A stretch of 64,000 nucleotides of DNA from Actinosynnema pretiosum (GTDB taxonomy: Bacteria; Actinomycetota; Actinomycetes; Mycobacteriales; Pseudonocardiaceae). Both the position numbers and the translations under genes were made by a program. This document shows, in pieces, positions 15,697 through 24,936 of the stretch (within the stretch, counting starts at the first letter, position 1; every line of letters begins with the position of its first letter). Below the pieces are notes generated by a model, which saw nothing but the letters and a program-made list of their open reading frames with translations, was not told where the DNA came from and did not search any database. The stretch is from NCBI RefSeq assembly GCF_024171695.1, contig NZ_JAMTCF010000001.1, positions 785,080 through 849,079 of the forward strand. The letters run 5' to 3'.

Positions 15697-16480
15697 GGCG
15701 CACCTCCACCAGGTGCAGGGTCATGTCGCGGTGGGGAAGGCGCGGGGTGTCGGCGTAGTCGGTGACGGTCATCGCCGGGCAGCCCTCCCCCAGCGGCGGG
15801 ACCTCGCCCTCGGCGACCGGCTCGCCCAGGCGCAGCACCGCCCCGCCGATCGCGGTGGGCACGTTCAGCTCGGGGAGCTGGAGCTTGGGAGTGACGACCA
15901 CCGCGCCCGGCGGTGGGACGGCGGTCGCGACCGGGGCGGGGTCGGTGCCGCCCACCGCCGTGCCGGTGGCGTCGAAGAAGCTCAGCAGGCACCGGCCGCC
16001 GAAGGCGGTGGCCTCGGCGGTGAAGCTCACCGGCACATCGGGCACGACCGGGTAGCCGCCCCAGTGGGGGTGCCGGTAGTAGAGCTGGGAGTCCGCGCGG
16101 GTGCCGGTGACGGTCAGGACGCCGTCCGGCCGCGCGGCCAGGGTGCCCCACCCCACCATCTGAATCATCGCGGCGGGCACGACGCCCAGGGATTGGCCGG
16201 GTTCCAGGAGGTTGGGGGCGGTGGTGGGGTCGAGCACGGCCAGCGGGCCGGGGCCGGTCGCGCCGAGCGCGAGCGCGGCCACCCAGCGCGCGGAGGGGGC
16301 GGACAGCGCGCCCCAGGCCAGGGTCAGGCGGCGCGGCGGGGTGGCCAGGCGGGTGGTGGTGATCCCGCCCGACAGCGCCGCGAACTCCGCGACGCCCAGG
16401 TCCACGGTCCGGTCGTGCTGTTCGGCGGCCTCGGGGATCTCCCGCAGCCGCCCCAGGGGGCCGATCCACAGCGAGCGCAT
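15683..16480 (-). CDS. Distal tail / minor tail protein
   Basis: 265 residues, beta-rich, with the N-terminal MRSLWIGPLGRLREIPEA layout that directly follows tape measure genes in actinophages. Ends overlapping the next tail gene. Position and composition suggest a distal tail (Dit-like) protein. No enzymatic motif. Confidence 0.65.
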   Translation of the reverse strand: MRSLWIGPLGRLREIPEAAEQHDRTVDLGVAEFAALSGGITTTRLATPPRRLTLAWGALSAPSARWVAALALGATGPGPLAVLDPTTAPNLLEPGQSLGVVPAAMIQMVGWGTLAARPDGVLTVTGTRADSQLYYRHPHWGGYPVVPDVPVSFTAEATAFGGRCLLSFFDATGTAVGGTDPAPVATAVPPPGAVVVTPKLQLPELNVPTAIGGAVLRLGEPVAEGEVPPLGEGCPAMTVTDYADTPRLPHRDMTLHLVEVRRARR

Positions 16481-16484
16481 CGCG

Positions 16485-19382
16485 TCACCTCCTGGCCAGG
16501 GAGCGGTTTCCCTCGGCGGTGGCGCGGGCGATCTCGACCGCGCCCACCTTGACCACCACGGGCCGCTCGGCCAGCCGCCGCACGGCGTCGGTGAACGCGG
16601 CCAGGTCCTCGCCCCGCACGGCGGCGCCCGTGGTGGTGGCGCGGGCGGGGGCGGCGGGTTCGACGGTGGCGACCATGGCGGGCAGGGAGTCCGTCAGGTC
16701 CGCCAGGTAGCGGCGCACCTGCGGCTCCCCGTCCGCCAGGCCCTCAACGAGGCCGCGCATCAGCAGGTTCCCGTTGCCGCGCAACAGGTTCCGGTCCCGC
16801 GCGGGCGGTCCCTTCCACTCCGGGAGCATGTCGGTCAGGCTGCCGAGCTTGTCCTTGACCCAGCCCCAGCCGTGCTCGATGCCTTTCACCAGCCCCTTGA
16901 TCAGGTTCTTTCCGGCCTCGAACAGCAGCCCGCCCACGTCCGCGAACAGGTCGAAGATCGCCCTGGGCAGGTCGGCGAGCATGGTCATCAGGTCCACGAC
17001 CAGCAGTTTCGTGGTCGCGACGATCAGGTCCCAGGTGCCGCCGAGGAAGTCGCGCAGGCCGGTCCAGGCGCGCTGCCAGTCGCCGGTGATCAGCCCGATG
17101 GCCATGTCGATGACGCCCTGAAGGGCGCGGAGCGCGCCGTCGACGATCTCCACCAGGCGCGCGAAGACCGGCATCACGACGCCGTCGACCAGCCACGTCA
17201 GGGTGGGCATGAGCTTATCGACCAGCACGGCCGCCGCCGTGGTCGTGGCCACGGCCATGGACGTCACCGTTTCGGTCGCCCGGACGACCAGCGGCGTCCA
17301 GTCGGTGAGCAGCTTGAGCAGCGGCGGAAGCAGCAGGTCCACCAGCTGCTGCACCGGCGTGATCAAGGGGGCGAGGCCGCCGACGACGAGCCCGAGCAGC
17401 GCCTGCGTCAGCGGCGCTACCAGCGGGATCAGGGCGATTAGGGTCTTGCCGACCAGGTCGCCGAGCAACCGTCCGATTTGGACCAGGGCGGGTGTGGCGG
17501 CCGAGAGCCCGGTGGTCAGCGCCCAGCCCAGCTCGACGATCCCGTCGAGCAGCACCGGCAGCACCGGCAGCAGGGGGCGTAGCGCGGCGTCGAGCAGTTT
17601 GCCCAGGGTGGTGACGAGTACGAGGGCCAGCGGCAGCAGGGCCGACAGCGCCGCCAGCAGGTTCCTGCCGAGCAGGTCGGCCACGGGCGTGGCCACGGTG
17701 AGCAGCTGCGCGAACAGCGGGGCCAGGACCCGGAGGACCTGCGAGACGAACTGTCCAAAAAGGATGATCAGTGGGGTCAGGCTCTGCGCCATCCCGACCA
17801 GGGCCGGGGTCAGGCTGGTGATCCCGGAGACCAGACCGGACCCGACGACCTCGGCGACGACCTGACGCAGGGCCGGTGCCAGCGCGTCGACCAGACCGGC
17901 GAGCAGCCCCAGGGCGGGCACGACCAGCGAGGCCGCGACCTGGGCGACGGTGGCCAGCAGCGGCACCAGCGCCAGTAAGAGCTTCGCGACCGGTTCGAGA
18001 GCGGGTGCCAGCGACCCGAGCGCCTGGCCGACCACAGGGCCGAGCTGGGCGATCGCGGGCGCGAGGACCCCGGCGAAGAGCTGGCCCAGGACCACGACGA
18101 GCGGCGCCGCGCCCACGACTGCGGCGTGCAGACCGCCGAAGACCTGTTCGAGCGTGTGCGCGCCCTGCGCCGAGCGCAGATAATTCGCCATCCCCTCGGA
18201 GAGCGCCACCAACGTGCCCAGCAGGCCAGCTCCCTGGCTGTTGGCCGCCGAGAGGATCGAGAACAGGGCGGAGGCGAGGTTGGCCAGGATCGTGCCCAGG
18301 TCGCCGAGTGCGTTGAATCCGTTGTCCAGCCAGGTGTTCAGCTGGCCGGACTCGCGGGCGGCGGAGGTGAACGAGGCCAGCCGGGTGGTGGACTCGCCCA
18401 CGCGCGTGGCGAAGCCGGGCAGGAAGTCCGAGCCGACCACCGACACGTCCACCAGTGCGGCCACCAGCGGAATGGCCGCATCGGAAAGCTGGCGCACGGC
18501 GGTGCTGGTGTTGCCCAGCACGTGCTCCACGTCCTCGGCGGTGCCCGCCCGGTCGGCGAACCCGGCCGCCTTGATGGCTGCGGTGTTGTAGCCGCCCGCG
18601 ATCGTGGACAGCTCGCGGCGCAGCATCGGCAGGTAGCGCCCGCCGAGCTGGGAGACCTGCTGCCCGAGCCCGGCGAACAACTGGGCCTGGACGTCGACCC
18701 TGAGGCCGTCCAGCTCCGGCTTGAGTGCCCGCGCGGCGTCGGCGGTCTCGCGCATCGGCGGCGCGAACCGCTCGATCGCTTTCGCGTACTCCTCGGGACT
18801 CTCCGCCTTGAGCGCGTCGCCCAAGCCCTCCACGCCGAGCGTGAGCGTCTTGACCGCGACGGCGGCGGCGATCCCGGCCGCGGGCAGCACCAGCAGCGAG
18901 CCCGCGGCGGTCCCGGCCGCCGCGCCGAGCCCGCCCACCAGCCCCACCGTCTCGCCCAGCGCGGCGGTCATCGACGTGTACTTCAGGGTCGCGCCGCCGA
19001 CCGCCGTGGTGTGCGCGGTCAGCGCCCCGGTCGAGCGGGTCACCGCCCGCGAGAGCAGGCCCAGCCCGCGCGCCGACGCGCCCACCGAGCGGTCCAGCGC
19101 GGCGCGGATGGTGACGCTGTGCCCGGACATCGAGCGCTTGAGCGCGGTGAACTCGCCCCGCGCCGCCGCCGAGTCCAGCTCGGCCAGCAGGGTCAGCGCC
19201 GACTTGTCGCCCTCACGGGCCAGCGCGGCCAACTGCGCGCGCACCAACGCGGTCTGGATCTGCGCGCCCAGCGAGATGTTCGGGGCGCCGCGCTCGGCGT
19301 CGTTGATCTGCTCACGGACGTGCCGCCCGAGCCCTTGCAGGCTCGGCAGGATCTTCAGGTAGGCGTGGCCGACGGTCGCCAG
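16485..19382 (-). CDS. Tail tape measure protein
   Basis: About 965 residues, alanine- and leucine-rich, with several hydrophobic stretches in the middle and long helical segments, as expected for a tape measure. It begins with TVGHAYLKILPSLQGLGRHV, the usual N terminus in actinophages. In this frame the only start before that block is CTG 19382, since TGA lies three codons earlier. An ATG overlapping that TGA (TGATG) lies out of frame by one base because of a run of five Cs. So either CTG is used or the C-run hides a frameshift. Confidence 0.88.
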   Translation of the reverse strand: MATVGHAYLKILPSLQGLGRHVREQINDAERGAPNISLGAQIQTALVRAQLAALAREGDKSALTLLAELDSAAARGEFTALKRSMSGHSVTIRAALDRSVGASARGLGLLSRAVTRSTGALTAHTTAVGGATLKYTSMTAALGETVGLVGGLGAAAGTAAGSLLVLPAAGIAAAVAVKTLTLGVEGLGDALKAESPEEYAKAIERFAPPMRETADAARALKPELDGLRVDVQAQLFAGLGQQVSQLGGRYLPMLRRELSTIAGGYNTAAIKAAGFADRAGTAEDVEHVLGNTSTAVRQLSDAAIPLVAALVDVSVVGSDFLPGFATRVGESTTRLASFTSAARESGQLNTWLDNGFNALGDLGTILANLASALFSILSAANSQGAGLLGTLVALSEGMANYLRSAQGAHTLEQVFGGLHAAVVGAAPLVVVLGQLFAGVLAPAIAQLGPVVGQALGSLAPALEPVAKLLLALVPLLATVAQVAASLVVPALGLLAGLVDALAPALRQVVAEVVGSGLVSGITSLTPALVGMAQSLTPLIILFGQFVSQVLRVLAPLFAQLLTVATPVADLLGRNLLAALSALLPLALVLVTTLGKLLDAALRPLLPVLPVLLDGIVELGWALTTGLSAATPALVQIGRLLGDLVGKTLIALIPLVAPLTQALLGLVVGGLAPLITPVQQLVDLLLPPLLKLLTDWTPLVVRATETVTSMAVATTTAAAVLVDKLMPTLTWLVDGVVMPVFARLVEIVDGALRALQGVIDMAIGLITGDWQRAWTGLRDFLGGTWDLIVATTKLLVVDLMTMLADLPRAIFDLFADVGGLLFEAGKNLIKGLVKGIEHGWGWVKDKLGSLTDMLPEWKGPPARDRNLLRGNGNLLMRGLVEGLADGEPQVRRYLADLTDSLPAMVATVEPAAPARATTTGAAVRGEDLAAFTDAVRRLAERPVVVKVGAVEIARATAEGNRSLARR

Positions 19383-19388
19383 GGGGCA

Positions 19389-20068
19389 TCACGCCCCGCG
19401 CATCCACACCGCGATCTCGCGCAGCGACCGTGTTTCCGGTTCGGGCTCACCCCCTCCCGGTACGGGAGGGGTGGCGGTGCCCAGGTCCAGCGGGGAGGCC
19501 AGCGCTTCCTCGGGCACGGTGGACCCGAGCGCGCTCGCGACCGTGGCCCACAGCAGCGTCACGCGACGCTCCAGCGCGGCGAGCAACAGCTCGGCGCGCG
19601 TCCACCCGGCGTCGGGACCGACCGCGCGCCACACTGCGGCGTCGGCGGGCAGCGCCGCCACGACCGCGCACACCCGCCGGAAACTGAGGCTGCCCCGGTA
19701 CAGGTCGAGCAGGTCCAGGCCGTACCGCAGCAGGTCGGCCTCCAGCGCTTCGGAGGTGGCGTCGCCTGCGATCAGGCGGGCGACGCAGAACGGTTTCCCC
19801 GCCCCAGCTCCCGCATGATCGTCTGAGAGAAGTCCTCCGCGTCCCCGGCGGTCCGGGCGAGGTCGCGCCAGGTCAGGTACTGCTGATCGCCCAGGATCAG
19901 CCGTAGCGAGTGCAGCATCCGCCCCTCCTCCTCGGCCTCGATCGCGGCCAGCGGGAAATCCGACGCGGAGGGCAGCACGAAGCGCTTGCCGCGCCACATC
20001 ACCGCCTGCTCGCTGCGGGCGGGCGCGGGCGGGCGGCCGGTGGCCTCGCGGCGCTGGTGACGGCTCAA
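19389..20068 (-). CDS. Tail assembly chaperone, frameshifted long form (gpGT-like)
   Basis: Translation from TTG 20068 through the slippery GGGAAAC at 19799-19793 with a -1 shift would give a 226-residue fusion: 92 residues shared with the short chaperone plus 134 from the second frame (continuing PFCVARLIAGD...). The second frame has no good start of its own and ends at TGA 19389, just before the tape measure gene. Tail chaperone pairs made this way are general in long-tailed phages; both forms coat the tape measure during tail assembly. Confidence 0.8.
19772..20068 (-). CDS. Tail assembly chaperone, short form (gpG-like)
   Basis: 98 residues from TTG 20068, with AAGGAGA upstream and a TTGA overlap with the tail tube stop. 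Contains the conserved LGDQQYLTWRDLARTAGD region before the shift site and stops seven codons after it. Position between tail tube and tape measure is diagnostic. Confidence 0.8.
   Translation of the reverse strand: MSRHQRREATGRPPAPARSEQAVMWRGKRFVLPSASDFPLAAIEAEEEGRMLHSLRLILGDQQYLTWRDLARTAGDAEDFSQTIMRELGRGNRSASPA
19793..19799 (-). promoter_or_regulatory. -1 ribosomal frameshift site GGGAAAC
   Basis: The heptamer reads G-GGA-AAC in the chaperone frame, an exact X-XXY-YYZ slippery site. A -1 slip gives GGG-AAA and joins the second chaperone frame with no stop codon between. Confidence 0.8.
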
Positions 20069-20688
20069 CGGGTCTCCTTGGTAGTGAGGGTGCCGCCGCC
20101 GGGCGCGGTGGCCAGCACGGCGGGGTCGTCGGTCAGCCACACCGCGAGCGTTGTGCCGGTGGCTGGGGCGAGTGCGGCGAACGTGAGACCCCACCTGGCC
20201 TCCTGCGACCTGCTCCACTGGCTGTCCTGGGTCTCGGAGACCTCGGCGCGCGGCAGGTAGAGCCGGTGGTGGTAGACCTCGGTGGCAGAGAGCGTGTCGA
20301 CCCAGTCCACGCACAACGCCCGCTCGTCGCCCTTGGGGACGCTGCTGATCTCGGCGCGGTAGTGCCCGGCCCCGGCGGCGGTCTCGGCGAAGACCAGGCC
20401 GCCGAAGTAGGCGGACAGCACCGCGCCCTTGGTCTCCTGGAAGACGCTGGCGACCGTGAGTTCCTGGGAGGTGTAGATGTAGCGGGCGGCGCTGGCCTGC
20501 TGCCAGTGCTTGATGCCCTCCTTCTCGATCGCCCGGCGCAGCGTGACGCCGTCCTCGGTGGACAGGCCGAGGCCGGTCCACGACGCGGGCAGCGGCTTTC
20601 CGGCCTCGGGCGGTTCGCCGGTGCCGGGTGGGGCGAGGCTGATCTCCCCGGTGCCGGGGACGCGGACGAGGGCGGGGCTCAGGGCCAA
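20065..20688 (-). CDS. Major tail (tube) protein
   Basis: 207 residues from TTG 20688, which has AGGAGG seven bases upstream; the longer frame is shadow. Beta-rich with LSTEDGVTLRRAIEKEGIKHWQ and FQETKGAVLSAYFGG segments typical of phage tail tube proteins with a C-terminal Ig-like tail (residues about 150-205). It directly precedes the tail chaperones, the standard order. Confidence 0.82.
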   Translation of the reverse strand: MALSPALVRVPGTGEISLAPPGTGEPPEAGKPLPASWTGLGLSTEDGVTLRRAIEKEGIKHWQQASAARYIYTSQELTVASVFQETKGAVLSAYFGGLVFAETAAGAGHYRAEISSVPKGDERALCVDWVDTLSATEVYHHRLYLPRAEVSETQDSQWSRSQEARWGLTFAALAPATGTTLAVWLTDDPAVLATAPGGGTLTTKETR

Positions 20689-21128
20689 GCGTGGCCTCCT
20701 GGGGGTCGGTGGGTGGGGGTGCGGGCGCGCACCACGGCGGCGGCGGTGGCCAGCGGGCGGGCGGTGTGCGGGTCGATGCCGGGCAGCGGTCCGGTGACCG
20801 GTTCGCCACCGAGCAGGCCGGGCGCGGGGACCGGGACGCACAGCAGCGCCAGCGCGATGGCGGTCGCGGCCTTGGCCTCATGCTCGGTGCGGTGCCAGCA
20901 GGTCAGCCGGATCACCGCGCGCTGTACGGCGGGCCAGGTCCAGGTGTGGGAGTCCTCGGCCACCAGCAGCCACGGCAGCGAAGGGGGGCCGCCGTCAAGG
21001 CCGTCACCCACCCGTGTGGCCACCCGGATGCCCGCCACGGCGGGCTCGGCGCGGGTGGTCAGCAGCGGGCGCAGAGCGCGCACCACCAGATCGGCCACAT
21101 CCACCGGGACCGGCAACGCGCCGGTCAC
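20679..21128 (-). CDS. Tail terminator / tail completion protein
   Basis: 149 residues. Starts PVDVADLVVRALRPLL and has a compact alpha/beta pattern seen in minor tail terminators. Overlaps the tail tube gene by 10 bp and the preceding gene by 4 bp (ATGA). Assignment rests mostly on order between connector and tail tube genes. Confidence 0.65.
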   Translation of the reverse strand: MTGALPVPVDVADLVVRALRPLLTTRAEPAVAGIRVATRVGDGLDGGPPSLPWLLVAEDSHTWTWPAVQRAVIRLTCWHRTEHEAKAATAIALALLCVPVPAPGLLGGEPVTGPLPGIDPHTARPLATAAAVVRARTPTHRPPGGHAWP

Positions 21129-21448
21129 GACACCTCACCGCCGCTCTCCAGGCCCGCGACCTCCAGCCCGGCGGCCTCCGCACTGCGCTTGAGCAGCCCG
21201 TACCGCGCTTCCATGCCCATCCCAGCCGGGTGCGGCACGGCCACGGTGGTGCCCACGCGATCGCGGCCGGGGTCGTCGAAGACCTCGACCGGCAAGGACT
21301 CGCCGGAGGTGACGCGGCGTGCGGCGCCGCGCGCGGTCGCGGCGACCTGCTCGACCACCTCGTGCACCGCCGTGGCGAACCCGGTGGAGAGCAGCAGCTC
21401 CCGCACGCCGTCCGAGTCGACCCGGAACCCCTCGAACGCGCCAGCCAC
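21125..21448 (-). CDS. HK97 gp10-like head-tail connector component
   Basis: 107 residues: helical N terminus (DGVRELLLSTGFATAVHEVV), then a segment of charged residues ending AGMGMEARYGLL, the layout of gp10-type neck proteins. Overlaps the next gene as ATGA. Confidence 0.6.
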   Translation of the reverse strand: MAGAFEGFRVDSDGVRELLLSTGFATAVHEVVEQVAATARGAARRVTSGESLPVEVFDDPGRDRVGTTVAVPHPAGMGMEARYGLLKRSAEAAGLEVAGLESGGEVS

Positions 21449-21454
21449 GGCCGA

Positions 21455-21823
21455 TCACCCGCTCACGTGCTTGAGGCGGGCCTGGTACTGCACCAGACCG
21501 AAGCGGGGTTCGTGCACGTCGGGCGCGCCGTCCACCTGGTAGGCGCGGCCCTTCCACTCGACGTGGTCGCGCTCGGCGAGGTGGTCGAAGGTGACCAGCT
21601 CCAGCCGAGAGATGACCGGACGACGGCCGGGCTCGGCGGACTCGGTGGACCCGGCGGGGGTCAGCCGTCCCCAGCCGACGCGGCGGGTGGCGTCGGGGCC
21701 GTAGTCCCAGGCCGGGGCGGGGTTGTCGTAGGCGTCGGGGACCGGGACGGGGGTGATGATCACGATGCGGTGGGGAAACCGGATGGCTGCTCCGATCAGG
21801 TGGGACACGACACGGGGCGTCAA
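21455..21823 (-). CDS. Head-tail adaptor (head closure) protein
   Basis: 122 residues, beta-rich, with RIVIITPVPVPDAYDNPAPAW near the N terminus and ending in KGRAYQVDGAPDVHEPRFG, as in phage head-closure proteins of the SPP1 gp16 type. The start is unclear: TTG 21823 is the longest, with no good ribosome site. Confidence 0.6.
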   Translation of the reverse strand: MTPRVVSHLIGAAIRFPHRIVIITPVPVPDAYDNPAPAWDYGPDATRRVGWGRLTPAGSTESAEPGRRPVISRLELVTFDHLAERDHVEWKGRAYQVDGAPDVHEPRFGLVQYQARLKHVSG

Positions 21824-21908
21824 GGCAGCTGGATCGATGGCCGATGGGAAGGGGGCGGCGTCAGCCCTGGGCGAAGGGGTGGCGCTGCCGCGTTCACCCT
21901 CCGCAGGC

Positions 21909-22283
21909 TCAGCCGGGCCAGATGGAGAACGCCCCGCGCGGGGCGGGCAGCGGCGGGCGCAGCAGCTCCAGCTCGTCCTCGGTGAGGTACAGGCCGCCGC
22001 CCTCGTGCGCGGCCACCCGCGAGTGCGCGCCGACGGTCTCGGACTTGTTGCCGTCCGGCGGGGCCGCCAACGCGCGCAGCACGGCGGTGGCGATCACACC
22101 GGGCGCGGTCGCCGGGGGCGGGTCGGGCAGCTCGGGCACGCGGGCGCGCACGATCGACGAGGCATCGGCGATCAACACCGCCACGCGCGCCCGCTGCCCC
22201 TCGGTCAACTCGACCTCGGTACGGGCCTGCACGTCGGCCACGGTGGCGAGGGCTCCCCCTGGCTGCGGCTGGATGTCACCCAT
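21909..22283 (-). CDS. Head-tail connector protein (gp6/gp15-like)
   Basis: 124 residues from ATG 22283. Helical N terminus (VADVQARTEVELTEGQRARV) and a C terminus with LYLTEDELELLRPP, typical of actinophage connectors. It ends the head-completion set; the plus-strand moron at 22,317 is inserted immediately upstream of its start. Confidence 0.7.
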   Translation of the reverse strand: MGDIQPQPGGALATVADVQARTEVELTEGQRARVAVLIADASSIVRARVPELPDPPPATAPGVIATAVLRALAAPPDGNKSETVGAHSRVAAHEGGGLYLTEDELELLRPPLPAPRGAFSIWPG

Positions 22284-22316
22284 TCGTGAAGCACGGGCTG
22301 GCTCTACTGTTCGGAC

Positions 22317-22898
22317 GTGGCTTCCTTTCTGCCGGACACACTCCTCGGGTGGGTTCAGGTCGCATCTCCCGTAGTGACGATCGCCGCAGTCATCATTGCC
22401 ATCCGTGGCAATAGACGTGACACGAGATGGCGGCACGAGGATCTTGAAAGCGAACGCCGACGGCTTGCCTCGTCAGTGATCGCCGTGATCGAGGTTAAAC
22501 CGCCGGGGGCCGGTAGCGAATTGGGGTGGTTGGATGCAGGAACCCATGACCAAGTGCGATCGGTGGAGGTGCACAACGCGGGCAGTGAGGTGATCAAGAG
22601 CATCCATGCGGAGGTGGTCCAGAAAAGCCATGCGGAGGTGGTCCAGGAAAGCACCGGCACGGTGGTGGTACCGCTCTACCGGACCCACAACTTGGTACAG
22701 GAGTTGCTGTTGTCCCACTTGGAAGGGGGCGCAAAACATCGCTGGAACAACGTGCGGAGTGCCCCAATTGCCAAGGCCAAGGCCGCCGACGGGTCCAAGG
22801 AGATGCGGGCTGACTTGGGCCCACGCATCACCTGGACCGACGCTGCTGGCTGGCGGTGGCAGATGACGGCTAACCGAGAACCCATCCGCCTTGACTAG
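22317..22898 (+). CDS. Moron: membrane-anchored protein on the opposite strand (193 aa)
   Basis: Start GTG 22317. An N-terminal helix (VASPVVTIAAVIIAI) is followed by a basic patch, a short coiled segment and a beta-rich domain (VRSVEVHNAGSEVIKSIHAEV). An exact in-frame duplication of 24 bp (22605-22628 and 22629-22652, one mismatch) repeats HAEVVQKS/HAEVVQES. GC is visibly lower than in the flanking capsid genes. It runs against the structural operon, and its stop overlaps that of the convergent gene in a self-complementary CTAG. Likely expressed in the lysogen; function unknown. Confidence 0.65.
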   Translation: MASFLPDTLLGWVQVASPVVTIAAVIIAIRGNRRDTRWRHEDLESERRRLASSVIAVIEVKPPGAGSELGWLDAGTHDQVRSVEVHNAGSEVIKSIHAEVVQKSHAEVVQESTGTVVVPLYRTHNLVQELLLSHLEGGAKHRWNNVRSAPIAKAKAADGSKEMRADLGPRITWTDAAGWRWQMTANREPIRLD

Positions 22899-23077
22899 TC
22901 AGCTGCCACTGAGGCTTTGGGTGGGCGGCCCCCGGCAGCCCTGACCCCCAGCTCGGCGGGCAGCCCGCGCAGCGCCTCGGCAGTGGCCTTGTCTGTCACC
23001 TCGGCCTCGCCGTCCACGAAGCTCACGCCCAAGTCGTGGACGACGAGCTGTCGGTAGCGGGTGCTGGTGAACTTCAC
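22895..23077 (-). CDS. Small phage head-module protein (60 aa)
   Basis: Starts at GTG 23077, overlapping the capsid stop as GTGA. Short beta-strand-rich start (VKFTSTRYRQLVVHDLGVSF) and a helical middle, resembling the small proteins that follow capsid genes in actinophages. Function unknown. Confidence 0.65.
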   Translation of the reverse strand: MKFTSTRYRQLVVHDLGVSFVDGEAEVTDKATAEALRGLPAELGVRAAGGRPPKASVAAD

Positions 23078-24075
23078 GCCCCACCCCCGGACGCCGTGGG
23101 GCCGGTGGTCAGTCCGGTGATCTTGCCGTGGGCGATCTCCGGCCCGTACTCCAGCGAAATCTCCCCGTAGATCTGCGCGCGGTCCGTACTGCCGGTCTTG
23201 GCCAGGGGCTCGCTGAACAGGAAGCCCTGGCCGGGCTTTTCCAGCAGGACGGGCGCGCACTGGTCGAGGCTGACCACCTGCACGATGTCGGGGGGCATGT
23301 AGCGGTTGAGCATCAGGTTGACGCGGCCGAAGTCCGTCTCGATGGTCGAGACGCTGACGCCGCCGACGTTGCGGGTCTGCTCCTGGTAGTTCTTCTTCGT
23401 GACGAACTCCGTGGTGAGCTGCCGCTTCTGCCACGCGCCGCACATCAGCGTGGCCGTCTCGCTGATCTGGATGCCGCCGTTCTCCCAGACCTTCTGCAAC
23501 AGGTCGATGACCATGCCCTCGGTCAGCGGGGTCGGCGTGGAGTTGGTGATCACGTTGGTACGGGTGGCCTCCAGGATGCCCCTGGTCTTGCGCACCGTGG
23601 AGTTGTCGGTGGGCTCCTGGTACTTGCCGACCAGGAACGTGGCCTCTACGTCGCGGGCGATCTGCACCAGCGCCTGTTGGGTCTGCCAGTCCATCTCGTT
23701 GGCCACGGCGTTGGTGCCGCCGATCGCGGCGGCGTTCGGGTTGGCCGCGCCGGTCCCGGCGAACATGGCTTGCGTGGCCTGACGGGTGTAGGTCACGCCA
23801 ATGCTCTCCTGGTGGATCTCCAGGACGTTGCGCTCCTGGCCACGGATGCGCGTCTCGGCCGGTGGGGCGTCCGCGCCCTCCAGGCGCTGGCGGTTCGGGT
23901 CGGGGGCGCGCAGGTCGTACACGGTCCAGGTGTGGACCACCGCGTTGGCCCGCCGCCCGCCGCTCAGGCCGCCGATCGCGGACAGGAACGGCGTGTCCGT
24001 GGGGGTCAAACTGAAGAGTTCACCGACGTAGTTGGGGCTGTTGTAGGTGTTGGCGATCTCGCGGATACCGGGCAA
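23074..24075 (-). CDS. Major capsid protein (SU10/DUF5309-like)
   Basis: 333 residues from TTG 24075 with AGGA upstream; the longer frame is shadow. It opens with LPGIREIANTYNSPNYVGEL and has LTPTDTPFLSAIGGL and YTRQATQAMFAGT segments characteristic of the SU10-like capsid group, which adopts the HK97 fold. Preceded by the scaffold gene, as is usual. Confidence 0.85.
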   Translation of the reverse strand: MPGIREIANTYNSPNYVGELFSLTPTDTPFLSAIGGLSGGRRANAVVHTWTVYDLRAPDPNRQRLEGADAPPAETRIRGQERNVLEIHQESIGVTYTRQATQAMFAGTGAANPNAAAIGGTNAVANEMDWQTQQALVQIARDVEATFLVGKYQEPTDNSTVRKTRGILEATRTNVITNSTPTPLTEGMVIDLLQKVWENGGIQISETATLMCGAWQKRQLTTEFVTKKNYQEQTRNVGGVSVSTIETDFGRVNLMLNRYMPPDIVQVVSLDQCAPVLLEKPGQGFLFSEPLAKTGSTDRAQIYGEISLEYGPEIAHGKITGLTTGPTASGGGA

Positions 24076-24236
24076 GAAAGTCCTTATGCGGCAAGGACTC
24101 CGGCACCGCGCACGGGCACTGGACGGGGGCGTTCGAGGGGGGTGACGTGCGGGGCTCGACCTCGACCGACCACCTTCCGGTGCGCGGGATGACGGCGGTG
24201 CCGAAGTCATGGTGAACGGAGCGGGGAACGCTGGTG

Positions 24237-24872
24237 TCAGCGCTGCGTGCGGGCCTGCTCGGCGAGCAGGCGGTTCTTCAAGCCGATCGCGGTGGCCCAG
24301 TCGCCGCGGGCTTCGGCGTCGCGGATCTGCTCGGCGATGCCGGAGGGGCCGCCGGAGCGCTGGCCCTGCGAGGGGTCGGGGGCGGGGCGGCGCGGGCCGT
24401 CGACGCGGGCCAGGTGCGGGCGTTGGGCGAGCACCGCGCCGAGGTCGGCGGTGATGGCGGCGGTGTCGATCCGGCCGTCCTCGGTGAGGTAGCGGTCCCG
24501 CTCGTCCAGGTAGCGCGGCGCGTCGGTGGGGTCGGCCCACCCGGTGGCGGCGGCGCGGATCTCCGCGTCCACCGCCACCCGCCGCAGCGCGACCAGCTGC
24601 GCCTCGGCGGTCGTGGCCCGCTCCGCCGCGCGCTCGGCGTCGGTCTTGTTCGCCGCCTCGATCTCGTCCAGACGGCGGGCCTTGTCGCGGTGCTCCCGAG
24701 CCCGGTTCTCCGCGCTGGTCAGCTTCGTGCGGGTCTGCTCGTACAACGCCCGGTAGTCCGGGACGGAGTCCTTCCCGGTGTCTTCGGACGGCGAGGCCGG
24801 TACAGGTGTTCCGGAGATCGGCGGGTTGGCTGAGTGCGTTTGTGTGGCCTGCTCCGGAACGGCGGAGGGCAC
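24237..24872 (-). CDS. Capsid scaffolding protein
   Basis: 211 residues from GTG 24872. A long charged coiled coil (residues about 45-110, ENRAREHRDKARRLDEIE...) is followed by a proline/glycine linker and a short C-terminal helix (IGLKNRLLAEQAR) for capsid binding. This composition directly upstream of the capsid gene is typical of a scaffold. Confidence 0.82.
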   Translation of the reverse strand: MPSAVPEQATQTHSANPPISGTPVPASPSEDTGKDSVPDYRALYEQTRTKLTSAENRAREHRDKARRLDEIEAANKTDAERAAERATTAEAQLVALRRVAVDAEIRAAATGWADPTDAPRYLDERDRYLTEDGRIDTAAITADLGAVLAQRPHLARVDGPRRPAPDPSQGQRSGGPSGIAEQIRDAEARGDWATAIGLKNRLLAEQARTQR

Positions 24873-24936
24873 GTGTTCGGTCAGGAGAACCCCTTATGGG
24901 TTGGCAGACAGGCGGGCCAGTGTCCATACTGAAAAT

